Assembly (NCBI GenBank): GCA_024803745.1
Contig: JANJXV010000037.1
Coordinates: forward strand, 8,271,501 to 8,335,500
Direction of reading: 5' to 3'
DNA: 64,000 nucleotides
DNA from: Megascapheus bottae
Lineage: Eukaryota > Chordata > Mammalia > Rodentia > Geomyidae
Shown: piece after piece, positions 10,462 through 20,796 of the stretch
Numbering within the stretch: the stretch's first letter is position 1
Layout of the letters: every line of letters starts with the position of its first letter
Notes under the pieces: model-generated
Told to the model about the DNA's origin: nothing
Databases searched by the model: none
What the model saw: only the letters and a program-made list of their open reading frames with translations
Position numbers and translations under genes: made by a program

Positions 10462-10922
10462 TGTTTTTTGGTCAGTCATGGGGCTTGAACTCTGGGCCTG
10501 GGCACTGTCTCTGAGCTCTTCAGCTCAAGGCTACCACTCTACCACTTGAGCCATAGTGCCACTTCCAATTTTCTAGTGGTTAATTGAAGATAAAAGTCCA
10601 CGAACTGGGGCCGGGAGTTTGGCCTAGTGGTAGAGTGCTTGCCTAGCATGCACGAAGACCTGGGTTCGATTCCTCGGTACTACATACGTAGCAAAAAGCC
10701 AGAAGTGGTGCTGTGGCTTAAGGCTCAAGTGGTAGAGCCCTAGCCTTGAGAAAATCCAAGGACAGTGCTCAAGCCCTGAGCCCAAGCCCAGGACTGGAAA
10801 AATAAAATAAAGTAAAATAAAAATGTCCACGAACTTTAGTTCCCCAGCTGACTTTGAACCTTGATCCTCACATCTCAGCCTCTTGAGTAGATAGGATGAC
10901 AGGCGTGAGCCACCACGGCTGA
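10462..10922 (-). mobile_element. B1-Geo SINE split by a nested IDL-Geo
   Basis: The inverted Geo half (GGTCAGTCATGGGGCTTGAAC, CCACTTGAGCCATAGTGCC) reaches TTGAAGATAAAAGTCCACGA. The inverted B1 head resumes (GACTTTGAACCTTGATCC ... GTGAGCCACC) after the inserted element. Again the break is in the linker. Confidence 0.9.
10607..10820 (+). mobile_element. IDL-Geo SINE nested in a B1-Geo
   Basis: The head is well conserved, including AGTGGTAGAGTGCTTGCC and the B box GGTTCGATTCC. The body contains a small local duplication of GGCTYAAG, and the tail is AAATA-rich. Flanks AAAAGTCCACGAACT (10592-10606) and AAATGTCCACGAACT (10821-10835) are a 15-bp duplication with one mismatch. Confidence 0.93.
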
Positions 10923-11516
10923 GGGTGGGGTTTTTTTGAAGGAGGGTTCTGCTTCAATTTTGTACTCATTACATGTACCTTCTTCATCACCTTTAGTCCC
11001 AGCCCAAAATTATACCCACAGAATGAGTAAGAGCTGGAAAAGTATGAGAACCCAGGAGTCCAGAGCTCACTGTCTTCAATTTTGTGCACATCAAAGATGA
11101 ATGGCTTGTGGTCAGGGTATGTTTGTCTTGGCTTTGGTCCTCTTAGCCTTCATCCTGCAGGTCTTGGGCATCAGACCACTCTGTTTGCTCTCTTTGGTTT
11201 CCCCCCTTCCCCCCAATCCTATCTTTCCTTCCAAATCATCCTCCACCCAACAGCCTTCCTGGAATTCTTCCTGGCTTTGATTCTCCCAGGCCGGATGTGG
11301 TTTCTCGTGCTCTGTGTGTAGACTCTCCCTGCACGTACTCTGCCTCTCTGGCACTGGGTCATTTCTGGACTCATCCTTCCAACTTGCTAGTGGCAACTCC
11401 CTGAGGCCAGAGGGCAAGAAGGAGGTAGTCTCAGCCTCATGGACAATGCCTTTCTGCCTAGCCTGGTTCTTTCTTTGTAGTAAACCAGTAGAAACATTAC
11501 TTAAAAAATTTAGCTG
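10923..11516. other. Single-copy stretch, no gene seen
   Basis: GC-moderate unique sequence. Opposing frames of about 80-100 codons overlap on the two strands, as expected by chance in C-rich DNA. Confidence 0.4.
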
Positions 11517-11701
11517 GAGGCTGGGAGTTTGGCCTAGTGGTAGACTGCTTGCCTAGCACGCACGAAGACCCGGGTTCAATTCCTCAGTACCACATACATA
11601 GAAAAAAAAAACCAGAAGTGGTACTGTGACTTAAGTGGGAGAAACCCCCAAGGACAGTGCTCAAGTACAGGCCCTGAGTTCAAGCCCAGGACTTACAAAA
11701 A

Positions 11702-11745
<44 letters not shown>
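11517..11745 (+). mobile_element. IDL-Geo SINE with a (TA)n tail
   Basis: The head is intact (TTTGGCCTAGTGGTAGACTG, CCGGGTTCAATTCC). The Geo body is shortened. About 13 A and then (TA)n/(TGTA)n at 11711-11745 form the tail, a SINE-seeded microsatellite. Confidence 0.85.
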
Positions 11746-11748
11746 TAA

Positions 11749-11979
11749 GCTGGGCACTGGTAGCTCATGCTGTAATTCTAGCTACTCAGGAGGCTGAGAT
11801 CTGAGCATCTGCAGTTCAAAGCCAACCCATACAAGAATGTCTGTGATACTCTTATGTTCAATTAACCACAAAAAAGGCTGAAGTAGAGCTGTGGTTCAAA
11901 TGGAAGAATGCTAGCTTTCAGCCCAGAAGCTCAGAGACATTGCTCAGGCCTAGAGTTAAAGCCTCAGGACCAGAAAAGA
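11749..11979 (+). mobile_element. B1-Geo SINE
   Basis: Head GCTGGGCACTGGTAGCTCATG, linker TGATACTCTTATGTTC, Geo body GCTGTGGTTCAAATGGAAG through GAGTTAAAGCC. Moderately diverged. Confidence 0.85.
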
Positions 11980-12020
11980 ATTCGTTTTGGTTAGTGAGGC
12001 ATGTTCAAATTCTGCCATTT

Positions 12021-12202
12021 GGGGCTGGGAGTGTGGCTTAGTGGTAGAGTGCTTGCCTATCATGCATGAAGCTCTGGGTTTTTCCTTGGTACCACATCTA
12101 CAGAAAAAAACTGGAAGTGGCCCTGGGGCTCAAAAGCTTAAGAATAGTGTCGAGGGACTGAGTTCAAGCCATAGGACTGACCAAAAAAAAACCAAAAAAA
12201 CC
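12021..12202 (+). mobile_element. IDL-Geo SINE, older copy
   Basis: Starts GGGGCTGGGAGTGTGGCTTA. The B box is eroded (CTGGGTTTTTCCTTGG) and the Geo body has a deletion around the A-box-like block. A-rich tail. Confidence 0.8.
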
Positions 12203-12486
12203 AATCTATTTTTTCAATTGTAATATGAAAGTGATGCTAGAGATCTTACTGTAGTTTCTAGGACATTCAACTCACCAAACATATAATTACTAGCTACTCA
12301 ATAAAGACAGCAATTGCTATTAGGAAAATTAGTGTGCTAGCCATTTATATGATAGGTTAGAGAGACAGAGGGCAGATCAGATTAGTCAAGTAGCCAAGAG
12401 TCAAGTGTGGCAAGAAGGACAGAAAGCAAGGAAAGCATACGAGGGGTGCTGTGACAGGAAGTGAGCATATGTAAAAATGTGTGTGC

Positions 12487-12539
<53 letters not shown>

Positions 12540-13464
12540 GTGTAGTGGGTAGATGAGAGAACCCTGTTGATACTATTTCTGCTTTATGGAAACCATGGAC
12601 TGGCCATCTTGTCCTGACCACATGAGGCTGAACCTAAAAACCCAGCACGTGCACAGAGGGGAAGCCGGGGCCTGATAGATACCAAACCACAGAGACAAAG
12701 GCCTGGTGAGTCAGACAAGCTTCCCGCTCCTTCTGGTAAAATTGCTGGTGGGAATGCCTGGCACATCAAGTCTTGTCTTTGAGTCCTGAGGTGCTAGTTT
12801 CTTCACAGAGATGGGGAGGGGCCTGAGGCACCCCCACCCCACAGGAAGGACATTTGGTCAAGGGGCTGGAAGGTCCACTAGAAGGCCATAAAGGAGGACA
12901 GTCTCCTGACCCAAGGACCTCTGGCAGGAAGCTAAGTGAGAGGGCTGATGTTTCATTTTCTTCCCATTGCTCTCAGATCAAAACTCTATCTCACCAGGCC
13001 TCGGGCTCCTTCTTGCCAAACAGGGCTTTTTCCCTGGAATAATGAAGGACTACAGAAAACCTTGCAAATAAAAGGAGCCATTTCCAGGGCAATGGGGTGA
13101 CTTGAGAAGCCAAAAGGCCATCTCCATTTGGTGCCAGAAGTTCCCACCCGTAAAGACCACCTGGGTTCCAGGCCTGGGTGGTGTCATTATCACCTATCAG
13201 CATGTTAAGTAAGCTTAAATGTCTGGGGAGGAGCCTCTTGGAGGGTGGGTTGGGAAGGTTGAGGCCTTCGGAGGCACTGGGGGAGAGAGGGGATCCAGAT
13301 CTGGCTACGCTGGGAGCATGGCAGAGAAGAGGTCTTGAGCTGGAGCTGGGGTGGCATCACAGATTTCTTACCCTCTCTTGATTCCAGGACAGCTAGGATG
13401 TGGTGGGTCCAAGGCTGTCGCAGCCAAATAAGAAGAATCCCAGGTTCCTTGCAAAGCATTTCTC
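12203..13464. other. Single-copy block with a TG microsatellite
   Basis: Unique sequence apart from (TG)n at 12478-12537, which is not at a SINE end. Several overlapping frames on opposite strands at 12.6-13.5 kb show no family resemblance. Confidence 0.4.
12478..12537. repeat. (TG)n microsatellite, no adjacent SINE
   Basis: About 27 TG units after a short GTGCGCGT prefix. Neither flank resembles a SINE tail, unlike most TG tracts in this window. Confidence 0.95.
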
Positions 13465-13910
13465 TCTCTTTCTTTTTTCTTTTTCTTTTAAAACAAATTT
13501 ATTAGCTAGGCCCCGGTGGCTCATGCCTATCATCCTAGCTACTCAGGAGGCTGAGATTTGAGGACAGTGGTTCAAAGCCAACCTGGACACAAGTCTGTGA
13601 GACTCTTAGTTCCAATTAGCCACCGGAACACCAGAAGTAGAGCTGTGGCTCAAAGTGATAAAGTGCTAGCCTTGAGCTGAAGAGCTCAGGACAGTGCCAG
13701 GTTCAGAGTTCAAGCCCCATAACTGACTAAAAAAAATACTGACCAAAAAAATGGATGCATTATGTATCTCTAAGTAGTTGTACAAAGGAGTTGTCATTTA
13801 ACAAAGCAGTTCACGAATACAATAGATCTTGATATATGTCACCCCTCTCAACAGTCTTACCCTTTGCTCCCTTATCCACCTCTTCCTTCACTCTTCTTAA
13901 TTTTATAGGA
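13465..13910 (-). mobile_element. L1 3' end split by a SINE
   Basis: A T-rich run (13465-13502, the inverted A tail) is separated by a plus-strand B1-Geo from the inverted 3'UTR end. On the minus strand that end reads 'CTCCTTTGTACAACTACTTA'. The reconstruction as one interrupted element is inferred. Confidence 0.5.
13503..13736 (+). mobile_element. B1-Geo SINE
   Basis: Clear head (GGTGGCTCATGCCTATCATCC, GGAGGCTGAGATTTGAGG), linker GAGACTCTTAGTTCC, Geo body with AGCTGAAGAGCTCAGG and an A tail. It appears inserted in or beside the T-rich tail of an inverted L1. Confidence 0.88.
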
Positions 13911-14539
13911 TATGCATTTGATTCTTGTCTGCATTTTCCGCTTCTCCAAACTTCTGGGGGATATTAAAGCAAGAATGAAAAGCAGAGTGTTTCTCCTCAG
14001 CCCTACAGGGCCTGAGAATGGACTCCTGCTTGAGATTCAAATATTCTTGAAAGCAAAGGTAGCAACTCCCAGTCATGAGAAGGACATGAATGTATTCACT
14101 CCTATCAAACTGGGTTAGTGCAAAGGGCCTCTGGCGGGTTGTTTAGCAGGGTGGAGAAAACCAACTGGAAAGTTCTTTCCTACAGCCAGTAGGCTGGACA
14201 GACGTGCAGGGGTCAGTGCTGTCATCAATCACACAGCAGGAGGCTGCCCTAAGCCTGAAAGGTACTGGCCGTGCTAAGCTATACTGGCTGCGATCTGCCA
14301 CTGAGGGACCCGGTGACCCTGGACAAGTGGCTTGCTCATTCTGGGCCTGTGTTTTCTAAGAAACTCTCCACTGACAAATGAGGTGATAATGGCAGCTACT
14401 CTATAAGATCTCTGAGAAACCAAAACACCTACATGAGAAGCCTAGAGACCTCCTGCTTAGACCTCACACAGCCAGTGGGACAGCTCCCTGGGAAAAAAAA
14501 TCTCCCTTCAGCAATTGTTGTTGTTGTTGCTGTTTGTTT
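13911..14539. other. Single-copy stretch containing a MIR remnant
   Basis: Mostly unique. The part at about 14285-14420 ('GGACAAGTGGCTTGCTCATTC', 'ACAAATGAGGTGATAATGGC') resembles an inverted MIR half. Confidence 0.4.
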
Positions 14540-14628
14540 AAGACTGGGGATTGAATTGGGTATCTGATGTTTTCACTCATTGGCTGGTGCTCTACCACCT
14601 GAGCCACGCCTCCACCTTCCCTTCAGAA
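14540..14628 (-). mobile_element. Solo ID-like SINE monomer
   Basis: 'GGGGATTGAATTGGGTATC' and 'GGTGCTCTACCACCTGAGCC' identify an inverted tRNA-derived unit. Confidence 0.6.
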
Positions 14629-14771
14629 ATTTTTGCCTTGACCTCCACCCTCCCACCTCATCTAAACCAGGCCCTGTACTAATCCCCTGCCACTCTCTCC
14701 TCTCCTTTCAACAGATAGTCCATCTACCACTGGGTGTTGGTTTGTGTGGTTTTTGTTTTATGCTATTACTA

Positions 14772-14952
14772 TACCTTGAACCCAGGACCCCTCACTCTTA
14801 ACTTTTTCCATTCTACCACTTGAGCCACACCTCCACTTTCATCCTTATGCTCATTAATTAGATATAGTCTGATTAGTCTGCCTAGCCTGGCTTGGAACCT
14901 TGATCTTCAAATCTCAGTTTAAAATTACAGGCATGAGCCACCTGTGCCTGGC
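14772..14952 (-). mobile_element. B1-Geo-like SINE, old
   Basis: 'CTACCACTTGAGCCACACC' belongs to the inverted body. 'CTGGCTTGGAACCTTGATC' and 'CAGGCATGAGCCACC' are the inverted B1 head. The linker between is eroded. Confidence 0.65.
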
Positions 14953-15340
14953 AGGTAGTGTGTCTAAAGCTAGCCAATTTTGCTACCCCAGAGGCTTATT
15001 CAATGTGAAGCCTCAGTGCTGAGCTGATACCAGGGCTATAAATCTTGGTTGAAGTAAAAAAAGAAATAAGACAAAACGGGAAGGTATAGGTAAGATGCTC
15101 AGCATCATTAGCAGTAACAGCCACTTTGACTGCTGGTCTGCTGAGTGTCTGATTCAAGACCCTTGGGGGGAGAAAGCAAGGAAACAGTCACTCCCTACAA
15201 TCTATGCAAAGACCACCCGGGAAAACCATGAGCAGGAAAGGTGAGGGAAGTACTGAAAAGATTTGCGGATACAATGGTGGCAGTCAGAAAGAAAGGAGTT
15301 AATGAGCACACAAAGAAAAGTATAATGGACACAAACAGAG
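14953..15340. other. Single-copy stretch, no gene seen
   Basis: Purine-rich unique sequence with no recognisable repeat or coding pattern. Confidence 0.4.
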
Positions 15341-15551
15341 GCTAGGTACTCACTCCTGTAATCCTAGCTACTCAGGAGGCTGAGACCTGAGGATCATGGT
15401 TCAAAATCAGCCTGGATAGGAAAGTCAGTGAGACTGTGTCTCCAGTTAAGCACCAAAAAACCTGCTATGGCTCAAAGTGGTAAAGCACTTTGAGTGAAAA
15501 AGCTCAAGGACAGTGTCCAGGCCCTGAGTTCAAGCCCCAGGACCAAAACAA
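15341..15551 (+). mobile_element. B1-Geo SINE
   Basis: Head AGGCTAGGTACTCACTCC, then GAGGCTGAGACCTGAGG; linker GTGAGACTGTGTCTCC. The Geo body starts at CTGCTATGGCTCAAAG and is slightly shortened; CAA-rich tail. Confidence 0.85.
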
Positions 15552-16000
15552 AAACAACAAAAAAAAAGAAATAAAGGAGAAGCCAAAGAGAGGGGTGTAG
15601 ATGCTAAAGGGGACCGTTTAACATTTATACTCCTTTACTAAGGACCATTCAACATTTATACTCAGCTACCACTACCACAACGGTACAGCTAATATTCATT
15701 TCAGCATTCATAAATTGACTATAAAGCTAGTTGAACACCATTTTTTTGAGGGGAGTGCCAATTCTGGCACTACCAAATGGCTCCATCCACCAAAAGGCAG
15801 CAGACTATGGCAATGGCAGAGCCAACAGCAGAGCGAGGTTAGGACACTCTGGAAAACAGTATCAGGAGACCCCATGAGAGCAGAGGAGTGCTTGAGGACA
15901 GGGCAAGACAGACAGATTGGTGGACAGTGGCCCTGAAGAGATTCCCTACATACGGGTAAAGGGATGCCTGTGGATTTTTACATTTTAAAAATGAGACTCA
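15552..16000. other. Single-copy stretch, no gene seen
   Basis: A local near-repeat of 'ACATTTATACTC' occurs twice about 50 bp apart (15622-15665). Otherwise unique and non-coding in appearance. Confidence 0.4.
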
Positions 16001-16126
16001 TTGCTGGGCATGGTGGTTCATGCTTGTAATCTTAGCTACTCAGGAGTCTGAGATCTAAGGAATCAAGGTTCAAAGCCAAGGAAGTCTGTGAGACTCTTAT
16101 CTCCAGATAAAAAAAAGCAAGAAGTG
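16001..16126 (+). mobile_element. B1-Geo SINE, 3' truncated just after the linker
   Basis: An intact B1 head and linker (TGAGACTCTTATCTCCAG) are followed by only about 20 bases of Geo (AAGCAAGAAGTG). The sequence then switches to L1. The rest of a Geo body lies inverted at 16376-16512. Confidence 0.75.
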
Positions 16127-16372
16127 AAAGAGACACCATCCTTCTCTTGCAATAAGCTCTGGCTAAGGGTTCCAGCACTATATTGAAGAGAAGTGGAGAG
16201 AGTGGGCTTCCCTGTCTAGTTCTTAATTTTAAGGTAAATGGTTCCCTTCTTTCTCCATTTAGTATAATACTGGGTGTAGGTTTGTCATATATGGCTTTAA
16301 TTATTTTAAGGAATGTACTTCTTACTCTTATTTTTTCTAGTGCTTCTCTAGTGCTTCTGGTCCTGTGAGTCT
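16127..16372 (-). mobile_element. L1 ORF2 reverse-transcriptase fragment
   Basis: The minus-strand translation contains the block [16 protein letters not shown], then GTRQG-like [17 protein letters not shown]. This is L1 ORF2 reverse-transcriptase sequence just before the catalytic YXDD region, which is absent. The fragment is about 80 codons long and dead. It is inverted relative to the L1 segment downstream. Confidence 0.85.
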
Positions 16373-16375
16373 CTA

Positions 16376-16512
16376 TTTTTTTGTGGGTCATAGAGCTTGA
16401 ACTCTGGGCCTGGGCATTGTCCCTGAGCTCTTCAGCTCAAGGCTACTGTCCTACCCTTGAGCCACAGCCCCACTTCCCATTTTCTAGTGATTAATTGGAG
16501 ATAAGAGTCTCA
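16376..16512 (-). mobile_element. Geo half of a B1-Geo, head missing
   Basis: An inverted Geo body (GGCATTGTCCCTGAGCTC, TTGAGCCACAGCCCC) ends at TTAATTGGAGATAAGAGTCT. The B1 head is absent and L1 sequence starts immediately, so the break is at the linker. The sequence GAGTCTC occurs at both edges. Confidence 0.75.
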
Positions 16513-17248
16513 CCATCTTCTGGAACTCATAGGCACAGGCAAAAACTTCCTGAACAGAATCCAAGGGTCATAACAGATTGGAGAGAGACTCAATAAATGA
16601 GACTGCCTAAAAATAAAAATGTTTCTGCACAGATAAAAGCATAGCTACTAAAGTAGAAAGACAGCCAACCAAATGGGAAAAGATATTTACCAATAATACA
16701 TCTGACAAATGCTTAATATCCAGTATCTACAGGGAACTCAAGAAACTAATCCCCCCCAAACCCAAAAACCAATCACTAAATGGGCAAGGGAACTAAAGAG
16801 AGACTTATCAAAAGAAGAGGTTAAAATGGCAGAAAAGCATATGAGAAAATGCTCATCATCCATGGTCATAAAGGAAATGCAAATAAAAACAACCCTAAGA
16901 TACCACCTTACCCCAATTAGAATGGGAAGATTTTGAACTCAGACAATGACAGATGGTAGCGGGGTTGTGGAGAAAAAGGAACCCCACTGCATTGCGGGTG
17001 GGATTATAAGCTAGTTCAGCCACTCTGGAAAGCAGTGTGGAGGTTTCTTAAATAACTGAAAATTGACCTTCCCTACAATCCTGCCATACCACTTCTGGGC
17101 ATCTGTCCTGAACATCACAACCCAAGACATGATAAGGACACCTGCTCAGCTATGTTCATCGTTCATCTCTGTACTATTCACAATAGCCAGGTGATGGAAA
17201 CAATCCAGATGCCCTACTATAGATGAATGGATACAAAAAAATGTGGTA

Positions 17249-17292
<44 letters not shown>

Positions 17293-17732
17293 GGAATTCT
17301 GCATAGCCAACAGACAAGATAAAATAATGGCATTCACAGGATGAATCTAGAGTGAATCATGTTGAGTGAGACAAGTCAAGACCAAAGGAACAAAAGGTGC
17401 ATGGTATCCTTAATATGTGACTATTAGATCCAAACAGTACAAGGGTGAGGACTCAATATTTGTGTACCCAATGCTATGGACATGGTATTGGAATTATAAA
17501 CACAATTATATAGATATAAAAATTTATGACTCTATAGACATAATGTTCTACTGTATAGATTAATATGTATCTATGACATACAAACCCTTAGCCTAATTTT
17601 AATTATGTTCTAAAGTCTAAGTGCCAGTGATTGTATATAGATTCCCTTCTTGAATACTTGTTTGTTAAACACGTCATTTGAAATATGATGTAAAAATCAA
17701 TGTTAATAAATTCTTTAATTTAAAAAAAAATA
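16513..17732 (+). mobile_element. L1 ORF2 C-terminal region and 3'UTR
   Basis: The plus-strand translation shows the conserved L1 ORF2 tail (KEMQIKTTLRYHLTPIRMG, broken by stops and frameshifts). The nucleotide pattern of the ORF2 end ('AATGCAAATAAAAACAACCC') continues into a 3'UTR and an A-rich end at about 17720. A (TA)n run lies inside. Defective. Confidence 0.88.
17246..17290. repeat. (TA)n microsatellite inside L1
   Basis: About 20 TA units have expanded at the ATATAT site of the L1 ORF2 end, where other L1 copies have a short TATATA. Confidence 0.95.
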
Positions 17733-17930
17733 GAGGCTGGGAGTTTGGCATAGTGGTTGAGTGCTTGCCTAGCATGCACGAAGACCCAGGTTCGATTCCT
17801 CGATACCACATACATAGAAAAAAGCCAGAAGTGGTGCTGAGGCTCAAGTGGTAGTAAAGTTCTAGCCTTGAGAAAGCCCAAGGACAGTGCTCAGGCCCTG
17901 AGCTCAAGCCCAGGACTGGGGAGAAAAAAT
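17733..17930 (+). mobile_element. IDL-Geo SINE inserted at the L1 A tail
   Basis: Head TTTGGCATAGTGGTTGAGTG and B box GGTTCGATTCC; the body has the GCTGAGGCTCAAG variant. The GGTTGAG form looks intermediate between the common GGTAGAG and the young GGTTAAAG types. Confidence 0.9.
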
Positions 17931-18007
17931 TGAGACTCACAGCGAGGGATTCTCTGGGCTGAATTAATTATTAGACAAAATGTTTAGCAAATACACAAAA
18001 ACACTTA

Positions 18008-18245
18008 GGGCTAGGCGTTGGTGGCTCATGTCTGTAATCCTAGCTACTTAGGAGACTTAGATCTGAGGTTTGCAGTTCTAAGCCAGCCTGGACAGGAAAA
18101 TCTATGAAACTCTTATCTCCATTAAATTACTACATTAAAAAAAAAAAAAGCAAGCTGGATAAAGTTATGGCTTAAGCGGTTGAGCAAAGCAGCTCAGGGA
18201 CAGTACCCAGGCTCTGAGTTCAAGACTGAGGATCAGCACAAAAAG
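18008..18245 (+). mobile_element. B1-Geo SINE with an internal A tract
   Basis: The head is clear (GGTGGCTCATGTCTGTAATCC). Thirteen A interrupt the start of the Geo body just after the linker, and the body has a small deletion around the A-box-like block. Confidence 0.8.
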
Positions 18246-18532
18246 AAGAAAATAGGATAGGTATGACATACCTCCAGAAAAAAAACAAAAACTGCACAGG
18301 AAAAAAAAAGTGTATAGAAGACCACTTGGATCACTTGTGAATATCATCCTGTGGTCAAAAATAATATGAATACTACATATTAAACTAGGATATACTAGAT
18401 ATAACTCTTACTGGGAGCCAGGAAGGGGGTAAGGAGTATCCATTGGGTATGAATGGAGATGCCAAAAGAGCCAATCCCATGTGCCAGCCTAGACTTCTAA
18501 GAAAGCTATTTTTTTTTAAACTTATTCTTGTG

Positions 18533-18616
18533 AAAGTATGAAGTGTAGTTCTGTGGTAGAGTACTGATGGGCATGTGTAAAACCCTGGATTCAATCCCCA
18601 GCACTTCAAAAAAAGA
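18533..18616 (+). mobile_element. Solo ID-like SINE monomer
   Basis: 'GTAGTTCTGTGGTAGAGTACTG' has an A-box-like block and 'CCCTGGATTCAATCCCCAGC' a B box with the usual spacing, then a short A run. It is a tRNA-derived SINE without a Geo body, not a functional tRNA gene. Confidence 0.7.
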
Positions 18617-18989
18617 AGCATTCTCTAATTTAAAAAATACATATAATTTTCATAATGACATACATAGTCATGTTCCATAGGGGAAAGCCATAGATAATGC
18701 TTAAAACTTAAAAAATCAGGAAGCAGCAACCCAATCATGTTATTTACATATACAGAGGTAATTACCCAAAGAAAGAACTAACAGACTTCAAAGTGGTTGC
18801 TTCTGGGGAGGAGAAAAGTGGGATTGGGAAAGAGTAGGAAGGGACTTGTTATTTAGAAATAAGTTTCACAGCAGTATTTGACTCTAAATTATGTGCACTT
18901 GATACTTTGATTTAAATAAGACGGAAACATAAGAGTAGCTACTGACTCTTTAAGAAAGAGAAGGCAAAAGGGAAGCCAAAAGGAAAGAG
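18617..18989. other. Single-copy stretch, possibly old L1 remnant
   Basis: AT-rich; 'CAGAGGTAATTACCCAAAG' and similar words recall degraded LINE sequence, but not enough to assign. Confidence 0.3.
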
Positions 18990-19005
18990 AAAAGTGAAAA
19001 GTTTT

Positions 19006-19224
19006 TTTTTTGTTTGTTTGTTTGTTTTTTGTTTTTTTGGCCAGTCTTGGGCTTGGGCTTAGGGCCTGAGCACTGTCCTTGGACTTTCTCAAGGCTAGAG
19101 CTCTGCCACTTGAGCCTCAGACCACTTCCGGCTTTTTTCTATGTATGTGGTACCGAGGAATTGAACCCAGGTATTCGTGCATGCTAGGCAAGCACTCTAC
19201 CACTAGGCCAAACTCCCAGCCCAA
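19006..19224 (-). mobile_element. IDL-Geo SINE with intact duplication
   Basis: A long T/GTTT-rich tail, an inverted Geo body (TTGAGCCTCAGACCACTTCC, the GCTGAGG-type variant) and an inverted ID head ending CCAAACTCCCAGCCC. AAAAGTGAAAAGTTTT occurs at 18990-19005 and 19225-19240 as a 16-bp perfect duplication. Confidence 0.93.
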
Positions 19225-19256
19225 AAAAGTGAAAAGTTTTAAAGTACAGTCATACA

Positions 19257-19468
19257 TAAGCCATGCCCACGTGTCTCACACCTATAAGTCTAGCTACTCA
19301 TGAGGCTGAGATCCAACAGTCTGAAGCCAGCCCAGGCAGATAAGCTGGAAAGACTTATTTACCAGCAAAAGTCAGACTAGAGATATAGCTCAAGTGGTAG
19401 AATATCAACTGAATAAGCAAGCTGAACTAACTTGAGGCCCTGAGTTCAAACCTCAGTAACAAACTACC
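19257..19468 (+). mobile_element. B1-Geo SINE, diverged
   Basis: Head CTCACACCTATAAGTCTAGC, degraded linker (AAAGACTTATTTACC), Geo body ATAGCTCAAGTGGTAGAAT through GAGTTCAAACCTCAG. Confidence 0.75.
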
Positions 19469-19499
19469 CAAATAAAAACGAAAATAAAGCCAGCCATGC

Positions 19500-19740
19500 A
19501 GTTTTTGATGACTGGGAAACATTCTGCAAATGCATCCTTGGGTGATTCCATGGTTGTGAGAGCACCACAGAACATATTTACTTAAGTTAGGTGACATCGC
19601 CTACACACATCTAGGCTATGTAGTGTAGCTTATTCTTCCTACCTAAACCGGCACCCAGTGTTATGGTACTAAATTCCATAGGCAATAGCAAATATCTAAA
19701 TGTATCTATACAGAGAAAAGGTTCAGTGAAAATACTAGGC
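19500..19740 (+). mobile_element. Tigger-like DNA transposon relic
   Basis: The order of words ('AACATTCTGCAAATGCATCC', 'CACACATCTAGGCTATGTAG', 'ATCTAAATGTATCTATACAG', 'GTTCAGTGAAAATAC') parallels one end of a mammalian Tigger/mariner-class repeat I remember from human DNA. The exact family is unsure. Confidence 0.45.
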
Positions 19741-20119
19741 AGGAATTCTTCAGTTCATCATACCACAAGCTACCCTTACCTACATGTCATTTTGTGGCAC
19801 ATGGCTGTAGTTGACTGGCCTGACCCACATTCACACAGCTGATAAATGACACCCAAGGTCTGTGCTCAGGTTCATCTGAATCAACACTACTTGGTATCAT
19901 CCTCTAATCACACTGTGTGGGTACCCTGACAAGTTCTTCCTGTGGATCTGTACATGCCCCCAAATATTTGCTAGGTGAGGAATCAAGCTGTGGTCTAGTC
20001 ACCAGATATCCACTCAGACAAGAATGAAAATGTAATCTGAGGCCTGCCTCCTTGGTAGCTGGGAGGGGCAGCTTTGTGTGCGTAAGTGCTTGGAGCAGAC
20101 CACAAGGCTACACTAAAGC

Positions 20120-20755
20120 TACCAGCACAACCATGTTCATTGAGGCATTGTGAAAATGGAATCAGCCCAGATGCCCCTTAGTGGATAAATGGATCAAGAA
20201 AATGTTATATATATACACAGTGGAATTCTACTTATCTAGCAGAAAGAATGAAATGGTTCCATTCATAAAGAAACAGAAAGACTTGGAAAAAATTATATTA
20301 AGTGAAGTAAGCTAGACTCAGAGAAGCATAGGTTGTATGGTTTTCTTCATTTGTAGTAGCTAGCATGTGCTATAAATCTACAAGTAAACACACTGGGTGG
20401 TTAAAAAAATTACTGTGATGTAATAACTTGTACAGGTCTCTAGACATCTACATACAGTGAGACCAGAGGAGGATATTCTTAGGAAAGGAATACAGAGGTG
20501 CAATACCCATATACATCATGTGAGATAATATTTCTCAAAATGAACTTGGGGAAATGGAAATGAGAATTTTTTTCTTTGCTGCTGTCTTTGTTTTCTTTTC
20601 CTTTCATTTTGTTTGTTCATTTATCTATCTTTGGGAAGGCCTAGGGGAGGCACAGAAATGGGACAAGGAATGAAAAAAATGTATTCTTTATCTGACTTAT
20701 GTAACTGTAACCCCTTTGTACATCATCTTTACAGTGACAATAGAAAATGCATTAA
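20120..20755 (+). mobile_element. L1 3' end with 3'UTR and A tail
   Basis: It begins in the degraded ORF2 end ('GGAATCAGCCCAGATGCCCC', 'GTGGAATTCTACTTATCTAG'). It continues through the 3'UTR to the terminal motif 'TAACTGTAACCCCTTTGTAC' and an A run. No intact coding frame remains. Confidence 0.78.
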
Positions 20756-20796
20756 AAAAAAAGATAATTTAAAAAATCTACAAAGGCACTCTAGGG

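Noticed and set aside
10607..10690. tRNA-like sequence with A and B boxes
   Set aside because: It is the ID-type head of an IDL-Geo SINE: it continues into the Geo body and A tail, and similar units recur across the window.
16032..16391. A 119-codon minus frame as a possible host gene
   Set aside because: It is L1 ORF2 reverse-transcriptase sequence flanked by SINE sequence at both ends.
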